Shown piece after piece: positions 19,100-29,568 of a stretch of DNA of 48,750 bases. The stretch is from an archaeon (GTDB taxonomy: Archaea > Nanobdellota > Nanobdellia > SCGC-AAA011-G17 > GW2011-AR20): contig NZCT01000024.1 in the NCBI GenBank assembly GCA_002688355.1, forward strand, positions 175,762 to 224,511, read 5' to 3'. The position numbers and the translations under genes are program-made. A model generated the notes under the pieces. That model did no database searches. It was not told the DNA's origin and saw only the letters and a program-made list of their open reading frames with translations. The stretch's first letter is position 1; each line of letters starts with the position of its first letter.

Positions 19100-19375
19100 T
19101 TATTTTATATTCTTATTAAATTGATCTTTAAAATCTTTAATCTTTTTCTTTAAAGAATCGTTAGCTTTTACAACTAAATTAATAGCATCACCTTTACTAG
19201 ATTCAACTAACATAATAGGTTCAGATATCAAAGAATGGTCTATTCTATAAGCACTTACATCTGTTTCATTAAAAGACCATAATTCATTTCTAACAGCATT
19301 ACATAGAGTATGATCTTCTCCAATTACTTCAAATTCTATCTTATTCTTATCTTGTTCTAATATCTTAATTTCCAT
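19100..19375 (-). CDS. rpoL: DNA-directed RNA polymerase subunit L
   Basis: NKIEFEVIGEDHTLCNAVRNEL; 91 aa. Confidence 0.92.
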   Translation of the reverse strand: MEIKILEQDKNKIEFEVIGEDHTLCNAVRNELWSFNETDVSAYRIDHSLISEPIMLVESSKGDAINLVVKANDSLKKKIKDFKDQFNKNIK

Positions 19376-19406
19376 AATCTTAACTAAAAATATACACTTT
19401 TAAACC

Positions 19407-20003
19407 TTATGTTTTCTCTAAAATCCATAATCCAACTTCAACATCCTTTGATTTCTTCTTATGAAATAAATAAGATTTTCTTAAAGGAATATTTAATTTA
19501 ATAACATCTAAAACCTTAAAACCATGATCTTTAGAGAGTTTCTCAATAAATTTAATAGAAGTAATCTTATGTAAAGAATATATTTTTCCTGCAACTTCAA
19601 AAGCTTTTAATAAAAATTCTCTATCTATATGTTTAACCTTAGTTCCAAAAGGAGGATTCATAATCACAACATCAACTCTCTTTTTAAAATCTTTAATATC
19701 ACTTTCTACAAAAACACCCCTTTTATCTTTAACATTTTCCTTAGCAATCACTAAAGCATCTTTATCTGTATCAACAAAGTAAACTTTTTTACTCTCAAAA
19801 AATAAACAACCTTTTCCTAAAATACCATTTCCACAACCAAAATCAGCAATAATTTTACCCTTAATATCATAATTAAAATTTATTCTAAGAATTATCTCCG
19901 AAGCAACTTCACTATCTAAGACATACTGCTCTAATTTAATTTTCAAATTTTCTAAAGGGGTTAATTTAGAAAGTTCAATTGATAATTGTTTCTTATTTAA
20001 CAT
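19407..20003 (-). CDS. METTL5-like RNA/DNA adenine methyltransferase (COG2263)
   Basis: LEQYVLDSEVASEI, DFGCGNGILG, NPPFGTK. Confidence 0.88.
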   Translation of the reverse strand: MLNKKQLSIELSKLTPLENLKIKLEQYVLDSEVASEIILRINFNYDIKGKIIADFGCGNGILGKGCLFFESKKVYFVDTDKDALVIAKENVKDKRGVFVESDIKDFKKRVDVVIMNPPFGTKVKHIDREFLLKAFEVAGKIYSLHKITSIKFIEKLSKDHGFKVLDVIKLNIPLRKSYLFHKKKSKDVEVGLWILEKT

Positions 20004-20009
20004 AAAAAA

Positions 20010-20474
20010 TTATCTTTTATTAACCTTTATTAAGTCACCGATAGTAATTTCAGAATCCTTAAAATCTAAACTTTTTGTAAGTCTTTTACTCTCTAATTTC
20101 TCAACTAAATTTATATTAAAGAATTTCTCTAATTTTCTAGCAACATCCATATTAGGTTCTAATTTTTTACTTTCAATATTTTGAATAACACTTTCTTTTT
20201 CTCCAATATGTTTAGCTAAATCCTCTTGCTTTAATCCTTTATTTTCTCTAGCTTCCTTTACAACTTTATTATAATTTTCTATCATACTTTCAACAGATTC
20301 TTCAACAACGCTCTCAGGTTTTTCCTTAACAACGTGCTTCTCTTCTACTTCTTTCTTCTCATTAACAATATTTCCAAACTGAGAACAATGTTCACAAACA
20401 TCAAGCATAGTTCCTTCTACAACAACTTCAAAGTAATCTCCTAATTTCTTACCACACATCTCACAATTACCCAT
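20010..20474 (-). CDS. Multiprotein bridging factor aMBF1
   Basis: N-terminal CxxC zinc ribbon CEMCGKKL...CEHC plus HTH_XRE REN KGLKQEDLAKHIGEKESVIQNIESKKLEPN. Confidence 0.92.
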   Translation of the reverse strand: MGNCEMCGKKLGDYFEVVVEGTMLDVCEHCSQFGNIVNEKKEVEEKHVVKEKPESVVEESVESMIENYNKVVKEARENKGLKQEDLAKHIGEKESVIQNIESKKLEPNMDVARKLEKFFNINLVEKLESKRLTKSLDFKDSEITIGDLIKVNKR

Positions 20475-20516
20475 ATTAATATAAAGATCTCAAATTTTAT
20501 ATAGATTTTGTTTTAA

Positions 20517-21191
20517 TTATAAGCCAACTAAATCTTTTAACTCTCCAATATTTCTATATTTATCAAACATCTCTTTATCTATAACAGTTAAAGGAGCTTT
20601 AGTAATATCATGAATATTCATAAGAGTCTGAACAGCATCATTTTCTGCATTTATATCAAAAGAAAAGATAACAAACTTATCGGGATTTAATTCATATAAA
20701 TTCGTTAAAATATATCCTTGTTCTTCAGATAAATAAGAGTTTCCTAAAAGATCATTTTCATCATTAGTATAAAAAAACAAAATAATATCTTTCTCAATAT
20801 TACATTTCTCTTTAAATTCTTTTAATAATATTAAAGTTTTAATTTCAATTAATTGATAAAATTCTTTTTGAATAAGAACTTCTCGATTATGTTTTCCTTT
20901 TTTATTTTCTAAAACACTAATCTTATCTCCCAATTCATTCTTATCTTCTAATATTTGATCTAAACTAAATTGACAAATATCTTCAGAACTACTAATTAAT
21001 TTATCTTTTAAATTTAAACTAGTAAGATGTACTTCCAATAAATCTTTATCTTCTTCAAATTTATACTGTACATAATTATTAAAAATAATTCCAACTGATA
21101 GTCCTAATAAAAAAATTGAAACTGCAAAAATTATCGCAATAATATATATTCTACCACTCAATCCTCGTTGAATTTTTCTCATTTCTACCAA
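20517..21191 (-). CDS. Single-TM protein of unknown function, possible thioredoxin-fold C-terminus
   Basis: N-terminal TM (IYIIAIIFAVSIFLLGLSVGIIF); ILFFYTNDENDL...ITKAPLTVI. Confidence 0.5.
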   Translation of the reverse strand: MVEMRKIQRGLSGRIYIIAIIFAVSIFLLGLSVGIIFNNYVQYKFEEDKDLLEVHLTSLNLKDKLISSSEDICQFSLDQILEDKNELGDKISVLENKKGKHNREVLIQKEFYQLIEIKTLILLKEFKEKCNIEKDIILFFYTNDENDLLGNSYLSEEQGYILTNLYELNPDKFVIFSFDINAENDAVQTLMNIHDITKAPLTVIDKEMFDKYRNIGELKDLVGL

Positions 21192-22432
21192 GATGGTTTC
21201 TTCTTAACTAATATATAAAATATTGCTATAAGCCAAACATTAACTAAAATTAAAGAATAAATAAAAGCATATACCAAATAAGTAAGTATTCCTATATTTG
21301 TTCCATTTATTTTTTCTATTTGTTTAGATTGTCTAGTATATTTCCTAGCCAAATACACAATAAATAAAGCTAGAAAGAATATAATAACCCCTAGAAAAAT
21401 CTTAGGATTAGTTAATTCAGCTAAAATTCTATTAAAATCAAAGTTAAAACTAAAATTGAAATTAATTTTATATGCTAGCAAAATTTTCCTAAAAAAACTT
21501 TCAGCTAATCCAAATATACCAGAAAATAATATCGCTAAAGATAATAAAATTGAAATTAATATCATAGGTAAAAATAATAACCCAAAATCACCATACTTCT
21601 TTCCAAAAATAGATTTATATTTTTTCAAATTAAACAAATTACCATAGCACCACCTTAATCTTTGCCTCAATAACTCTTTTAATTTTTTAGGAACATCTGT
21701 ATATGCAACCGCATCCGTCAAGTGAACAAGTTTATGGTTATGAGATTGTATTTTAAGAGCCATCTCAAAATCTTCAGTTATATTATCAACATCAAAACCA
21801 CCATAATCTTCGAATATTTCTCTTCTAAAATATGAACATGCAGGAGCAGCAGATGAACTATTGATAAAACTCAAAATCTTTCTTGTAAACCCAGATAAAG
21901 TATATTCAACAACTTGTATTCTTTCAAGTAAGTTTTTCGGTTTATACGGTTTTAAAGTTGGAATAACAACACCAACAGCATCATCCTTAAAATAAGAAAC
22001 AGCTTTCTTAGTCAATTCTTCAGTCATTAAAGTATCAGCATCTAAGACAACAATAATATCATTCTTAGCTACTTTTATTCCATCATTTAACGCACTAGCT
22101 TTTCCAGCGTTTTCCTTATTTATTAAAGTAACTTCCTTAAACGATTTAGCAACTTCTTTAGTTTTATCTTTACTTCCATCGTTAATTACAATTATTTCAA
22201 TTTTGTCTTTTGGGTAATCTTGATTAAGAATTGATTTTATCGTGTCTGCTAAAATATCTTCCTTATTATAAGCAGGAATTAAAACAGTAACACTTAATGC
22301 ATTCTTTTCATAATCTTTAGGAACTTTCGTAATAAAATCATCTCTATTATACAAAAAAATAGCTATGTAGACCATACTAATAAAAAAGGAGATAAAATAC
22401 GCTATAAAAATTAATACTTCATATGGTTCCAT
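21185..22432 (-). CDS. Membrane glycosyltransferase family 2
   Basis: SVTVLIPAYNKEDILADTIKSILNQDYPKDKIEIIVINDGSKD, VLDADT, ITEDFEMALKI, RLRWCYG. Confidence 0.93.
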   Translation of the reverse strand: MEPYEVLIFIAYFISFFISMVYIAIFLYNRDDFITKVPKDYEKNALSVTVLIPAYNKEDILADTIKSILNQDYPKDKIEIIVINDGSKDKTKEVAKSFKEVTLINKENAGKASALNDGIKVAKNDIIVVLDADTLMTEELTKKAVSYFKDDAVGVVIPTLKPYKPKNLLERIQVVEYTLSGFTRKILSFINSSSAAPACSYFRREIFEDYGGFDVDNITEDFEMALKIQSHNHKLVHLTDAVAYTDVPKKLKELLRQRLRWCYGNLFNLKKYKSIFGKKYGDFGLLFLPMILISILLSLAILFSGIFGLAESFFRKILLAYKINFNFSFNFDFNRILAELTNPKIFLGVIIFFLALFIVYLARKYTRQSKQIEKINGTNIGILTYLVYAFIYSLILVNVWLIAIFYILVKKKPSW

Positions 22433-22446
22433 TTTTCTCTCCTACA

Positions 22447-23886
22447 CTAAGGAAAATATTTCCAAATTTGAACATCATCATTTTCATAAACTTCAATAAA
22501 ATTTTCACTAAATCGAGCAACAAATAATAATCCATCATTATCATCATTCCACACTAAACCATTAGTCATATCTTTTGTAACATAAATGTACCTTATTCCA
22601 TATTTATTAAGTAGTTTCTTTGTCTTCTCTAAATTTCTTGAATGTGAAATATCTTCATTATCCTTTATTCTCTCGTCAATATCTTGAACATATAAAAAAT
22701 TCTTATCAATGAAATTTTCTCTTTGAGCTATTGAATTTATAAAAATACCATTCTTATAATGAGAAAAAACAACATCTTCTTTGTTAGAAGTATCTCTAAT
22801 ATATTCTAAACTTTCTTGAATATTTTTATTAGGTTCCAAAGATTCAAATTTTGTCGTATAACCAAAACCAGAAAATATTATTCCAAATATTAAAATAGCA
22901 ATTGTAATTTTTTTAATACTATTTACTTCCCATCTTGTGTTATATATTTTAATTAATCCTAGAGCTGCTAAATAGCTCAATAAAAATGTTAGATATATAA
23001 TCAACTTAGGTTCAAAGAAAACTAATAATGACAACATAAACAAATACAAATAAATTATATTATACTTATACTTATTCTCCCATAATTTCTTAAGTCCAAT
23101 TAAACCTAAAACTATTACAAATAAACTTACCCCAAAACCATTAAACTCAGTTATAATATTCTGTAAAATATATGCAAATCCTTGAAAAGAATAATCAGGT
23201 AAACCAAATTTCACAATTTGCCAAAGGAAAGCAATTATTGATGTTATAAATACTCCTAAAATATAATAACCAAGTTTTCTATTCTCTTTCTTATATATTA
23301 AATATAAAGAAACCAAAAAAAATGAAGTAATAAAGTTAAAGAAACCAAAAAAAGGCATCAAAGAGAATAAAACCAAAGATAAAACATATTTATTATTCAA
23401 AAACAAATAAAATCCTAATAACATTAAAAACACCGGTATCATAAAAAAATTAACAGTCGTAAAATTATACAAAAACGTATTAGATAAAAGTAAAATAATA
23501 AATGAAACAAGAATAGTAACATTATCTATATTAAATTTCTTTAGTATCTTTACAAACATCCATGAAGATAAAATTCCAAATAATCCTGGTAAAAAAAGAA
23601 AAACTAAATTATTTAATTTACTAAACAAAGAGAAAAATAAAATTGTTCCTAATGGATATACTAAAGGTCTACCAGCAAAACTCAATTGATCACTTAAATT
23701 AAAATTCCAAATTATTGTTTCAGCAATTCTATTAATCAAATAACTATCATCTCCAGGAATTATAAAATTTGATCTAATTAAAAAAGGTAAAACCAAAATT
23801 ATAAGCGAAATAATTAGGAAATATTTGGTCTTAACAACTGATCTTATAGATTGTTTCTCTTTCTTTTGTAAAGCAACGTTCATCAT
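22447..23886 (-). CDS. Polytopic membrane protein, GT-C glycosyltransferase-like
   Basis: Many TMs; acidic motif IIPGDDSYLINRIAE in first loop, soluble C-terminal domain. Confidence 0.55.
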   Translation of the reverse strand: MMNVALQKKEKQSIRSVVKTKYFLIISLIILVLPFLIRSNFIIPGDDSYLINRIAETIIWNFNLSDQLSFAGRPLVYPLGTILFFSLFSKLNNLVFLFLPGLFGILSSWMFVKILKKFNIDNVTILVSFIILLLSNTFLYNFTTVNFFMIPVFLMLLGFYLFLNNKYVLSLVLFSLMPFFGFFNFITSFFLVSLYLIYKKENRKLGYYILGVFITSIIAFLWQIVKFGLPDYSFQGFAYILQNIITEFNGFGVSLFVIVLGLIGLKKLWENKYKYNIIYLYLFMLSLLVFFEPKLIIYLTFLLSYLAALGLIKIYNTRWEVNSIKKITIAILIFGIIFSGFGYTTKFESLEPNKNIQESLEYIRDTSNKEDVVFSHYKNGIFINSIAQRENFIDKNFLYVQDIDERIKDNEDISHSRNLEKTKKLLNKYGIRYIYVTKDMTNGLVWNDDNDGLLFVARFSENFIEVYENDDVQIWKYFP

Positions 23887-25285
23887 TTGTGTATAAAATT
23901 TCTTGAATATTATATTTTTCCTTTACTCTCTGAGTAAAATAAATATAATCAATATTATATCTCCTTATTAAATCTAATGCAACAGCCTCACTCCAAGTAG
24001 TGTAAATTATTTCAACATCATCTATTCTCTGTTCTAAATTAGGCACTAAAAAAACATTAGAATCTAAAATACTTTTTCTTTCTGCTAGTCCAATAACATA
24101 ATTACCCTCTTCCATAATAGATAAAATAACAGATTTCTTATTTGTATTTTCTCTTAGCCATTTTAAATCATCTAATTCATCATTATTAATTTCAAAAGAA
24201 TTAGCCATTAAAAAACTAGGGAAAACTGATAATAAGAAAATCAAACCAACAAATAAAAAAATAAAATAATTTCTAAATCTAGCAGCCTTTGTAATTTTTA
24301 AATAATTCAAGAGTCTAACTATTGCTAATGAAGATGTAACAGTAAATGTTATTGCTAAAATTAATAATATAAGATCAACATTAATTAAATTTAAAATACC
24401 CATCAATAATGTAGTGATAATAAATCCAGATAATAACACAATAATATTATTCTTTTGATTATAATATCCAAAAAATAATCCAACTACACCTAAAATAAAC
24501 ACAATTAATCCTAATCCAAAAAAATCTGTAAAAATATTAAAACTAGCTAAGAAAGCAGAGTTCATACTAGTTATAGAATCTCTAGTAACATAATTAAATC
24601 CATGAAAGATAAATGATTTCCTATAAATTAAAATATTAACAAATGCAATTAAAAAAAATGTAAATATAATTAATTCTTTTCTCCTATTATCTAAAAATGA
24701 ATTATCAATATTCAACAACAGCATATAGAAAACCAAACCTAAAACAAAAATAATTGAGATTGGATGTATTAACCCAATAAAGAATACTAAAAATAAAAAT
24801 AAATTAAAGTATCTTTTATCTTCAATTTTAATTAACAAATAAAACATCAAAAACATTAAAGGTAAAATTAAATGTAAAGGACTAATTTGATTTAAAGTTG
24901 ATTTTAAAACTAATGGTGAAAAAGCAATTAGCAAAGCAGATATAACTGAAGCAGTTTCATTTCTCGTAAGCTCTTTACTTAAGAAATATACAATAATTAC
25001 CAAAGAAGCGATTAACAAAGCAGGAATTATCTTTAAATAAAAAGGTAAAAACAAAAATACAGATATAAAAAAATGAAATAACTGGGGATAGTTAACATCC
25101 CTTCCAGAAAAACTTAGCTCATCATACGTCAATATACTACCATCTTGAACATAATTATTAATTATTCTCAAATGGGAATATGAATCTGAACCAAAAAAAT
25201 GTTCATTACTTAATCCATAAAACAAATTAAAAGAAAGTGATAATAAAAATAATAATATTACAATATGTATTGGTTTAATCTTCAT
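23831..25285 (-). CDS. Polytopic membrane protein, GT-C glycosyltransferase-like (paralogue of the downstream gene)
   Basis: HFFGSDSYSHLRIINNY motif and same layout as neighbouring ORF. Confidence 0.6.
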   Translation of the reverse strand: MKIKPIHIVILLFLLSLSFNLFYGLSNEHFFGSDSYSHLRIINNYVQDGSILTYDELSFSGRDVNYPQLFHFFISVFLFLPFYLKIIPALLIASLVIIVYFLSKELTRNETASVISALLIAFSPLVLKSTLNQISPLHLILPLMFLMFYLLIKIEDKRYFNLFLFLVFFIGLIHPISIIFVLGLVFYMLLLNIDNSFLDNRRKELIIFTFFLIAFVNILIYRKSFIFHGFNYVTRDSITSMNSAFLASFNIFTDFFGLGLIVFILGVVGLFFGYYNQKNNIIVLLSGFIITTLLMGILNLINVDLILLILAITFTVTSSLAIVRLLNYLKITKAARFRNYFIFLFVGLIFLLSVFPSFLMANSFEINNDELDDLKWLRENTNKKSVILSIMEEGNYVIGLAERKSILDSNVFLVPNLEQRIDDVEIIYTTWSEAVALDLIRRYNIDYIYFTQRVKEKYNIQEILYTNDERCFTKERETIYKISC

Positions 25286-25844
25286 TTTTGTCTTCTAAAT
25301 CCTTAGAATCATTAATTTTTAATAAAGACTGATTTTCCTCTACTTTAACATTCTCCTCCATTTTAATTTTAAGCTCATTATCCACAACATCAAAGTAATC
25401 ATAAAATTTACTCGTTAATCTTAAAGTTCTAGTTCTTCCAGTTTTCTCAGCAGTAACAAATTCTAATTCTTTTAATTTCTTAATGTGTTCATAAGCTACA
25501 TTACTTCTCATTTTAATTATATCTGATTGCAATATTGGTTGTTTATACGCAATTAAAGCTAAAGTTTCCTGCGTAGATTTATCCATTTCAGAATCTTCTA
25601 ATAATTGTGTTGTTAAATACAAATAATCTTTAGCAATATTTAATTTGTAAGAATTCTCATTATCTATGATCTCTAAAGAAGTATCTCTAGCATCATATTC
25701 TTCCTTCAATTTCTTAATAGAGTCCTTAACAATACCTACACTACCTAAATTACACATTTTAGCTAATTCATCTATAGTTAGGAACCTTCCTGTAGTAAAT
25801 AAAATAGCTTCAACTCTCTTCTTATAATCGTTTAAATCAGTCAT
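25275..25844 (-). CDS. scpB: Segregation and condensation protein B
   Basis: YKKRVEAILFTTGRFLTIDELAKM...QETLALIAYKQPILQSDIIKMR. Confidence 0.9.
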   Translation of the reverse strand: MTDLNDYKKRVEAILFTTGRFLTIDELAKMCNLGSVGIVKDSIKKLKEEYDARDTSLEIIDNENSYKLNIAKDYLYLTTQLLEDSEMDKSTQETLALIAYKQPILQSDIIKMRSNVAYEHIKKLKELEFVTAEKTGRTRTLRLTSKFYDYFDVVDNELKIKMEENVKVEENQSLLKINDSKDLEDKNED

Positions 25845-25913
25845 TTTCTATAAAGAATTTATAACAATTTTTAAAGTTTTGGTATTTATATCTTAAAAGA
25901 AAATCTAAAAACA

Positions 25914-25931
25914 AACCATTTTGTGATGGTT
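25914..25931 (-). terminator. Hairpin AACCAT-CACAAA-ATGGTT then TGTTTTT (minus strand), downstream of aRF1
   Basis: 6-bp inverted repeat plus T-run. Confidence 0.5.
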
Positions 25932-25959
25932 CCCATTGGAATGTAAAATTTAAAGACGA

Positions 25960-27054
25960 TCAATAAAGTACATATCTCAAAATAGCAGCAATACCACCAA
26001 TTTCTTTAAACTGTTTTCCTTCATTACTTTCTCCGCTGATAAGTTCAACAGTACCACCAAATGCTTCTGTTTTTTTCTCTAATTCTTCAATTACTTTATC
26101 ATCTAACTCTTCATTTAACAATAAAATATCAACAGCACCATATTCAATTGCTTTCTCAACCTTTTCTTTACCTAAAGCAACTTTTTGCTCTTCTTTACCT
26201 AAAGTATCAAAAAACTTTGTTAACAATTTCTTCTCTTTAATGATACTCTCTTGAGCTAACAAATCTTTACTTTTATCAACTAACTCATTTAAACCAAAAT
26301 CTCCAGTATATCCAAGATCTTTAGTTCCCATGATTTTTTTCTTTAATTCATTGTTCAAATAATCTCCATCTCTAAAAGTTTCTTTTGTAGGTCCAGGCCC
26401 ACCAATAATTATTCCACTTAAATTTTTCATCTCTAAAAATGTTTTATTTGAAATTTCAGCAATTCTTTTATAAAATTCATGTGCAGCCTCTTCTCTTAAC
26501 CTAGCAAACCTCACACTCGATTGACCACCAGCTTTAGTCTTTCCAGGAACACCAGATGTCATATGTGCAATTTCAGTAATACTACTTCCTTTTAACAATC
26601 CAACTGTACCTTCACGATTATCTAACACAATTAAACCATAAACATTTTTAGCTTCCATTTGATCTTTTAAAATATCTAACATAAAAGTTTGATCACATCT
26701 ATACAATCTTGTTTGAATTGGATTAGGAGGCTCAATAGAAAATACTTTAATATCTTCAGCATGTTCTTTTTCTGAAACATTACCAGAAAAAACAGCTAAA
26801 CCATTGTCAGGAGTTTTCTTAAACAAACGTAAATGTCTGATCATTCTCTCTAAAGAATCTATAACTCTATTTCTATTATTTTTATCTTTAATATTAGAAG
26901 CAGTTCCTTGCTCTTGTTGTAAATGTTGTATTATCTTAACTAATTCATAACCTTGAGGAATATAAACAGAAACTAATTCAGTATGTCTTCCTCTAACCTT
27001 ATCTAATTCTTTTACAAATTTACTTAGTTTTCTTTCTTCTAGTTTATCTGTCAT
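25960..27054 (-). CDS. prf1: Archaeal peptide chain release factor aRF1
   Basis: GGQ motif KTKAGGQSSVRFARLREEA, TASNIKD codon-recognition loop, YRCDQTF. Confidence 0.95.
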   Translation of the reverse strand: MTDKLEERKLSKFVKELDKVRGRHTELVSVYIPQGYELVKIIQHLQQEQGTASNIKDKNNRNRVIDSLERMIRHLRLFKKTPDNGLAVFSGNVSEKEHAEDIKVFSIEPPNPIQTRLYRCDQTFMLDILKDQMEAKNVYGLIVLDNREGTVGLLKGSSITEIAHMTSGVPGKTKAGGQSSVRFARLREEAAHEFYKRIAEISNKTFLEMKNLSGIIIGGPGPTKETFRDGDYLNNELKKKIMGTKDLGYTGDFGLNELVDKSKDLLAQESIIKEKKLLTKFFDTLGKEEQKVALGKEKVEKAIEYGAVDILLLNEELDDKVIEELEKKTEAFGGTVELISGESNEGKQFKEIGGIAAILRYVLY

Positions 27055-27057
27055 TTT

Positions 27058-29454
27058 CTAATTAAACTTAACATCAAACTTATTTCCAAAATTTATCATA
27101 GAAGCACTAGTAACAGCCTTTAAATCTTTTAGCATGTCTTCATTAAAATCTTTTTCATATTTTTTCTCTAATTCTAAAACAATTTCTTCTTTCATTGATT
27201 TATTTTCCTTAGATTTCTCAGCTCTAACTTTTCTTAAGATATCTACAAAACTATTTCCCATTTTTTCAATTTTTTTATCATTCATCTTTTTATCTTCTGC
27301 TGGCCATTTACTTAAACTAATACTATTAACCTTTTCTTTTTTACTAAAATAATTCAAATAAATTTCCTCAGTTACAAAAGGGATTATAGGAGAAAACATT
27401 TTTAATACACTTAAAAAAGTATTATACAAAGTATATTGTGCACTTCTCTTAGAATCTAAACCTCGTTTATCTTCATTGTACAATCTATCTTTAACAATTT
27501 CTAAATAATAATCACAAAAAACATTCCAAAAGAAATTCTCAACTTCACTTTTAACTCTAGAATATTCATATTTATCAAAATTTTCTGTACATACTTTAAT
27601 CAAATTATTTAATTTTATTAATAACCATCTATCTATATCTTCTAATTCTTTACTCTTTAAATCTCTATGAACATAATCTTTTAAATGCATAGAAACAAAT
27701 CTAAAAGTATTCCATAATTTATTCAAAGTTTTTTGTCCTGTAACAACATCTTTTTCATGATAAGCTAAATCATCTCCCAATTTAGAACTTGCAGCCCAAA
27801 ATCTTAACGAATCTGCAGAGTATTTATCTAAAACTTCTTGTGGTTCAATGATATTGCCTTTACTTTTACTCATTTTCTCTCCTTTCAAAAAAACAAATCC
27901 ACTTATTGTAATATCATCCCAAGGATTTTTGTTAGAATGTAACTGACTTTTAACCATAGTATTAAACAACCAAAAATTTATTATGTCCGCAGACTGTGGT
28001 CGTAAAGACATTGGAAATATTTTATCATATATTTTTTTATCTTTAACAAAAAATTCTCTAACTATCTGTGGTGTTAAAGCAGAAGTTGCCCACGTATCTA
28101 AAACATCTTTCTCTCCTATAAATTTACTAGAACCACATTTACATTTCTTAACAGGAGCTTTATCTTTTAATGGATCAACTGGTAAATCTTTTTCATTAGC
28201 TAAAATAATTTCACTACAATCTTGACAATACCAAACTGGAAACGGAACTCCATAATGCCTTTGTCTAGAAATACACCAATCCCATTGCAAACCTTTAATC
28301 CAATTTTCCAATCTAACTTGCATATGTTTTGGATACCAATTTAATTCCTTACCATTTTTCAAAAATTGTTTCCTTAAATCTAAATATTTTATAAACCATT
28401 GTTCACTTTCTAAAATTTCAATTTCATTACCACATCTTTCATGCACATTTACAGCATGTTTAATATCTTTCTCTCCAACTAACAAATTACTTTCTTTAAG
28501 ATCTTCAATTATTTGTTTTCTTGCTTCTCTAACATTTAGTCCTTCGTACTTTCCAGCTATACTAGTCATCCTACCTTCTCGATCAATTGCCTCCTTCAAA
28601 GGCAAATTATAAGCTAAATACCATTCAGTATCGTTAGAATCTCCAAAAGTACAACACATTACAACACCAGTTCCTTTTTCAATATCTACACGTTTATCTT
28701 CTAAAACTTTAACTTTATGATTAAACAAAGGAACAGTTAATTCCTTACCAACTAAACTTTTATTTTTCTTATCTTCAGGATTAACAAAAACAGCAACACA
28801 AGCACTTAACAATTCAGGTCTAGTCGTACTTATAACAACATCTTTACTTCCTAATTTAAATTTAACATCAACAAACTTACTACTAAACTCTTTATCTTCC
28901 ATTTCAACTTGAGCAATAGCAGTTCTACAAATTGGACAAAAAAACGTTGGGGCTTTTTTTCTATACTCTCTTCCTTTTTTATATAACTCAATAAAAGATT
29001 TTTGACTTATTCTTTGAGAGTGTTCACTTATTGTAGTATAAAACAAATCAAAATCACAACTCATTCCAATATTCTTCCAACCGTCAATAAACTCAGGCCT
29101 TATCTCATTTAAAGTTTTCAAAACTAATTTAATGAAATCTTTCCTTTCCATCTTATTTGACTTTACACCTTTTAGCTTCTCAACTAATCTTTCGGTAGCT
29201 AACCCATTGTCATCAGTTCCAAATGGAAATAAAACATTATATCCTTGCATTCGTTTAAATCGAACAATAAAATCTTCTTGTGCATAAGAAAAAGCATGTC
29301 CCATATGCATTCTCCCAGAAACAGTTGGAGGTGGAGTATCAACAGAGAATATTTTATCTTTATTTTTATTATTAAATTTAAAAATCTTATTTTTATCCCA
29401 ATACTTCTGTATCTTTACTTCAATACTCTTACTTTCATAATTTTTAACTAACAT
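27058..29454 (-). CDS. valS: Valyl-tRNA synthetase
   Basis: PPPTVSGRMHMGHAFSY, GEKMSKSKGNIIEP, WCISRQRHYGVPFPVWYC. Confidence 0.95.
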   Translation of the reverse strand: MLVKNYESKSIEVKIQKYWDKNKIFKFNNKNKDKIFSVDTPPPTVSGRMHMGHAFSYAQEDFIVRFKRMQGYNVLFPFGTDDNGLATERLVEKLKGVKSNKMERKDFIKLVLKTLNEIRPEFIDGWKNIGMSCDFDLFYTTISEHSQRISQKSFIELYKKGREYRKKAPTFFCPICRTAIAQVEMEDKEFSSKFVDVKFKLGSKDVVISTTRPELLSACVAVFVNPEDKKNKSLVGKELTVPLFNHKVKVLEDKRVDIEKGTGVVMCCTFGDSNDTEWYLAYNLPLKEAIDREGRMTSIAGKYEGLNVREARKQIIEDLKESNLLVGEKDIKHAVNVHERCGNEIEILESEQWFIKYLDLRKQFLKNGKELNWYPKHMQVRLENWIKGLQWDWCISRQRHYGVPFPVWYCQDCSEIILANEKDLPVDPLKDKAPVKKCKCGSSKFIGEKDVLDTWATSALTPQIVREFFVKDKKIYDKIFPMSLRPQSADIINFWLFNTMVKSQLHSNKNPWDDITISGFVFLKGEKMSKSKGNIIEPQEVLDKYSADSLRFWAASSKLGDDLAYHEKDVVTGQKTLNKLWNTFRFVSMHLKDYVHRDLKSKELEDIDRWLLIKLNNLIKVCTENFDKYEYSRVKSEVENFFWNVFCDYYLEIVKDRLYNEDKRGLDSKRSAQYTLYNTFLSVLKMFSPIIPFVTEEIYLNYFSKKEKVNSISLSKWPAEDKKMNDKKIEKMGNSFVDILRKVRAEKSKENKSMKEEIVLELEKKYEKDFNEDMLKDLKAVTSASMINFGNKFDVKFN

Positions 29455-29568
29455 AATTTCTTATTTGACGAATTAATTTAAAATACTTATCATTTTATTA
29501 AATTCATATATTTTTCAAGAAAACTCTTAATATAAAGGTTTAAGAAATTTTTCACTCATCATTTATCT

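Noticed and set aside
21456-21647. ORF on + strand, 63 aa
   Set aside because: Antisense to GT2 membrane region
25960-27054. Stop-codon reassignment implied by aRF1 NIKD
   Set aside because: Well-supported genes in the window end with all three stops and no in-frame stop interrupts a conserved protein, so the standard code looks intact
27134-29451. Three + strand ORFs (27134, 27983, 29245) within valS
   Set aside because: All antisense to a well-supported valS
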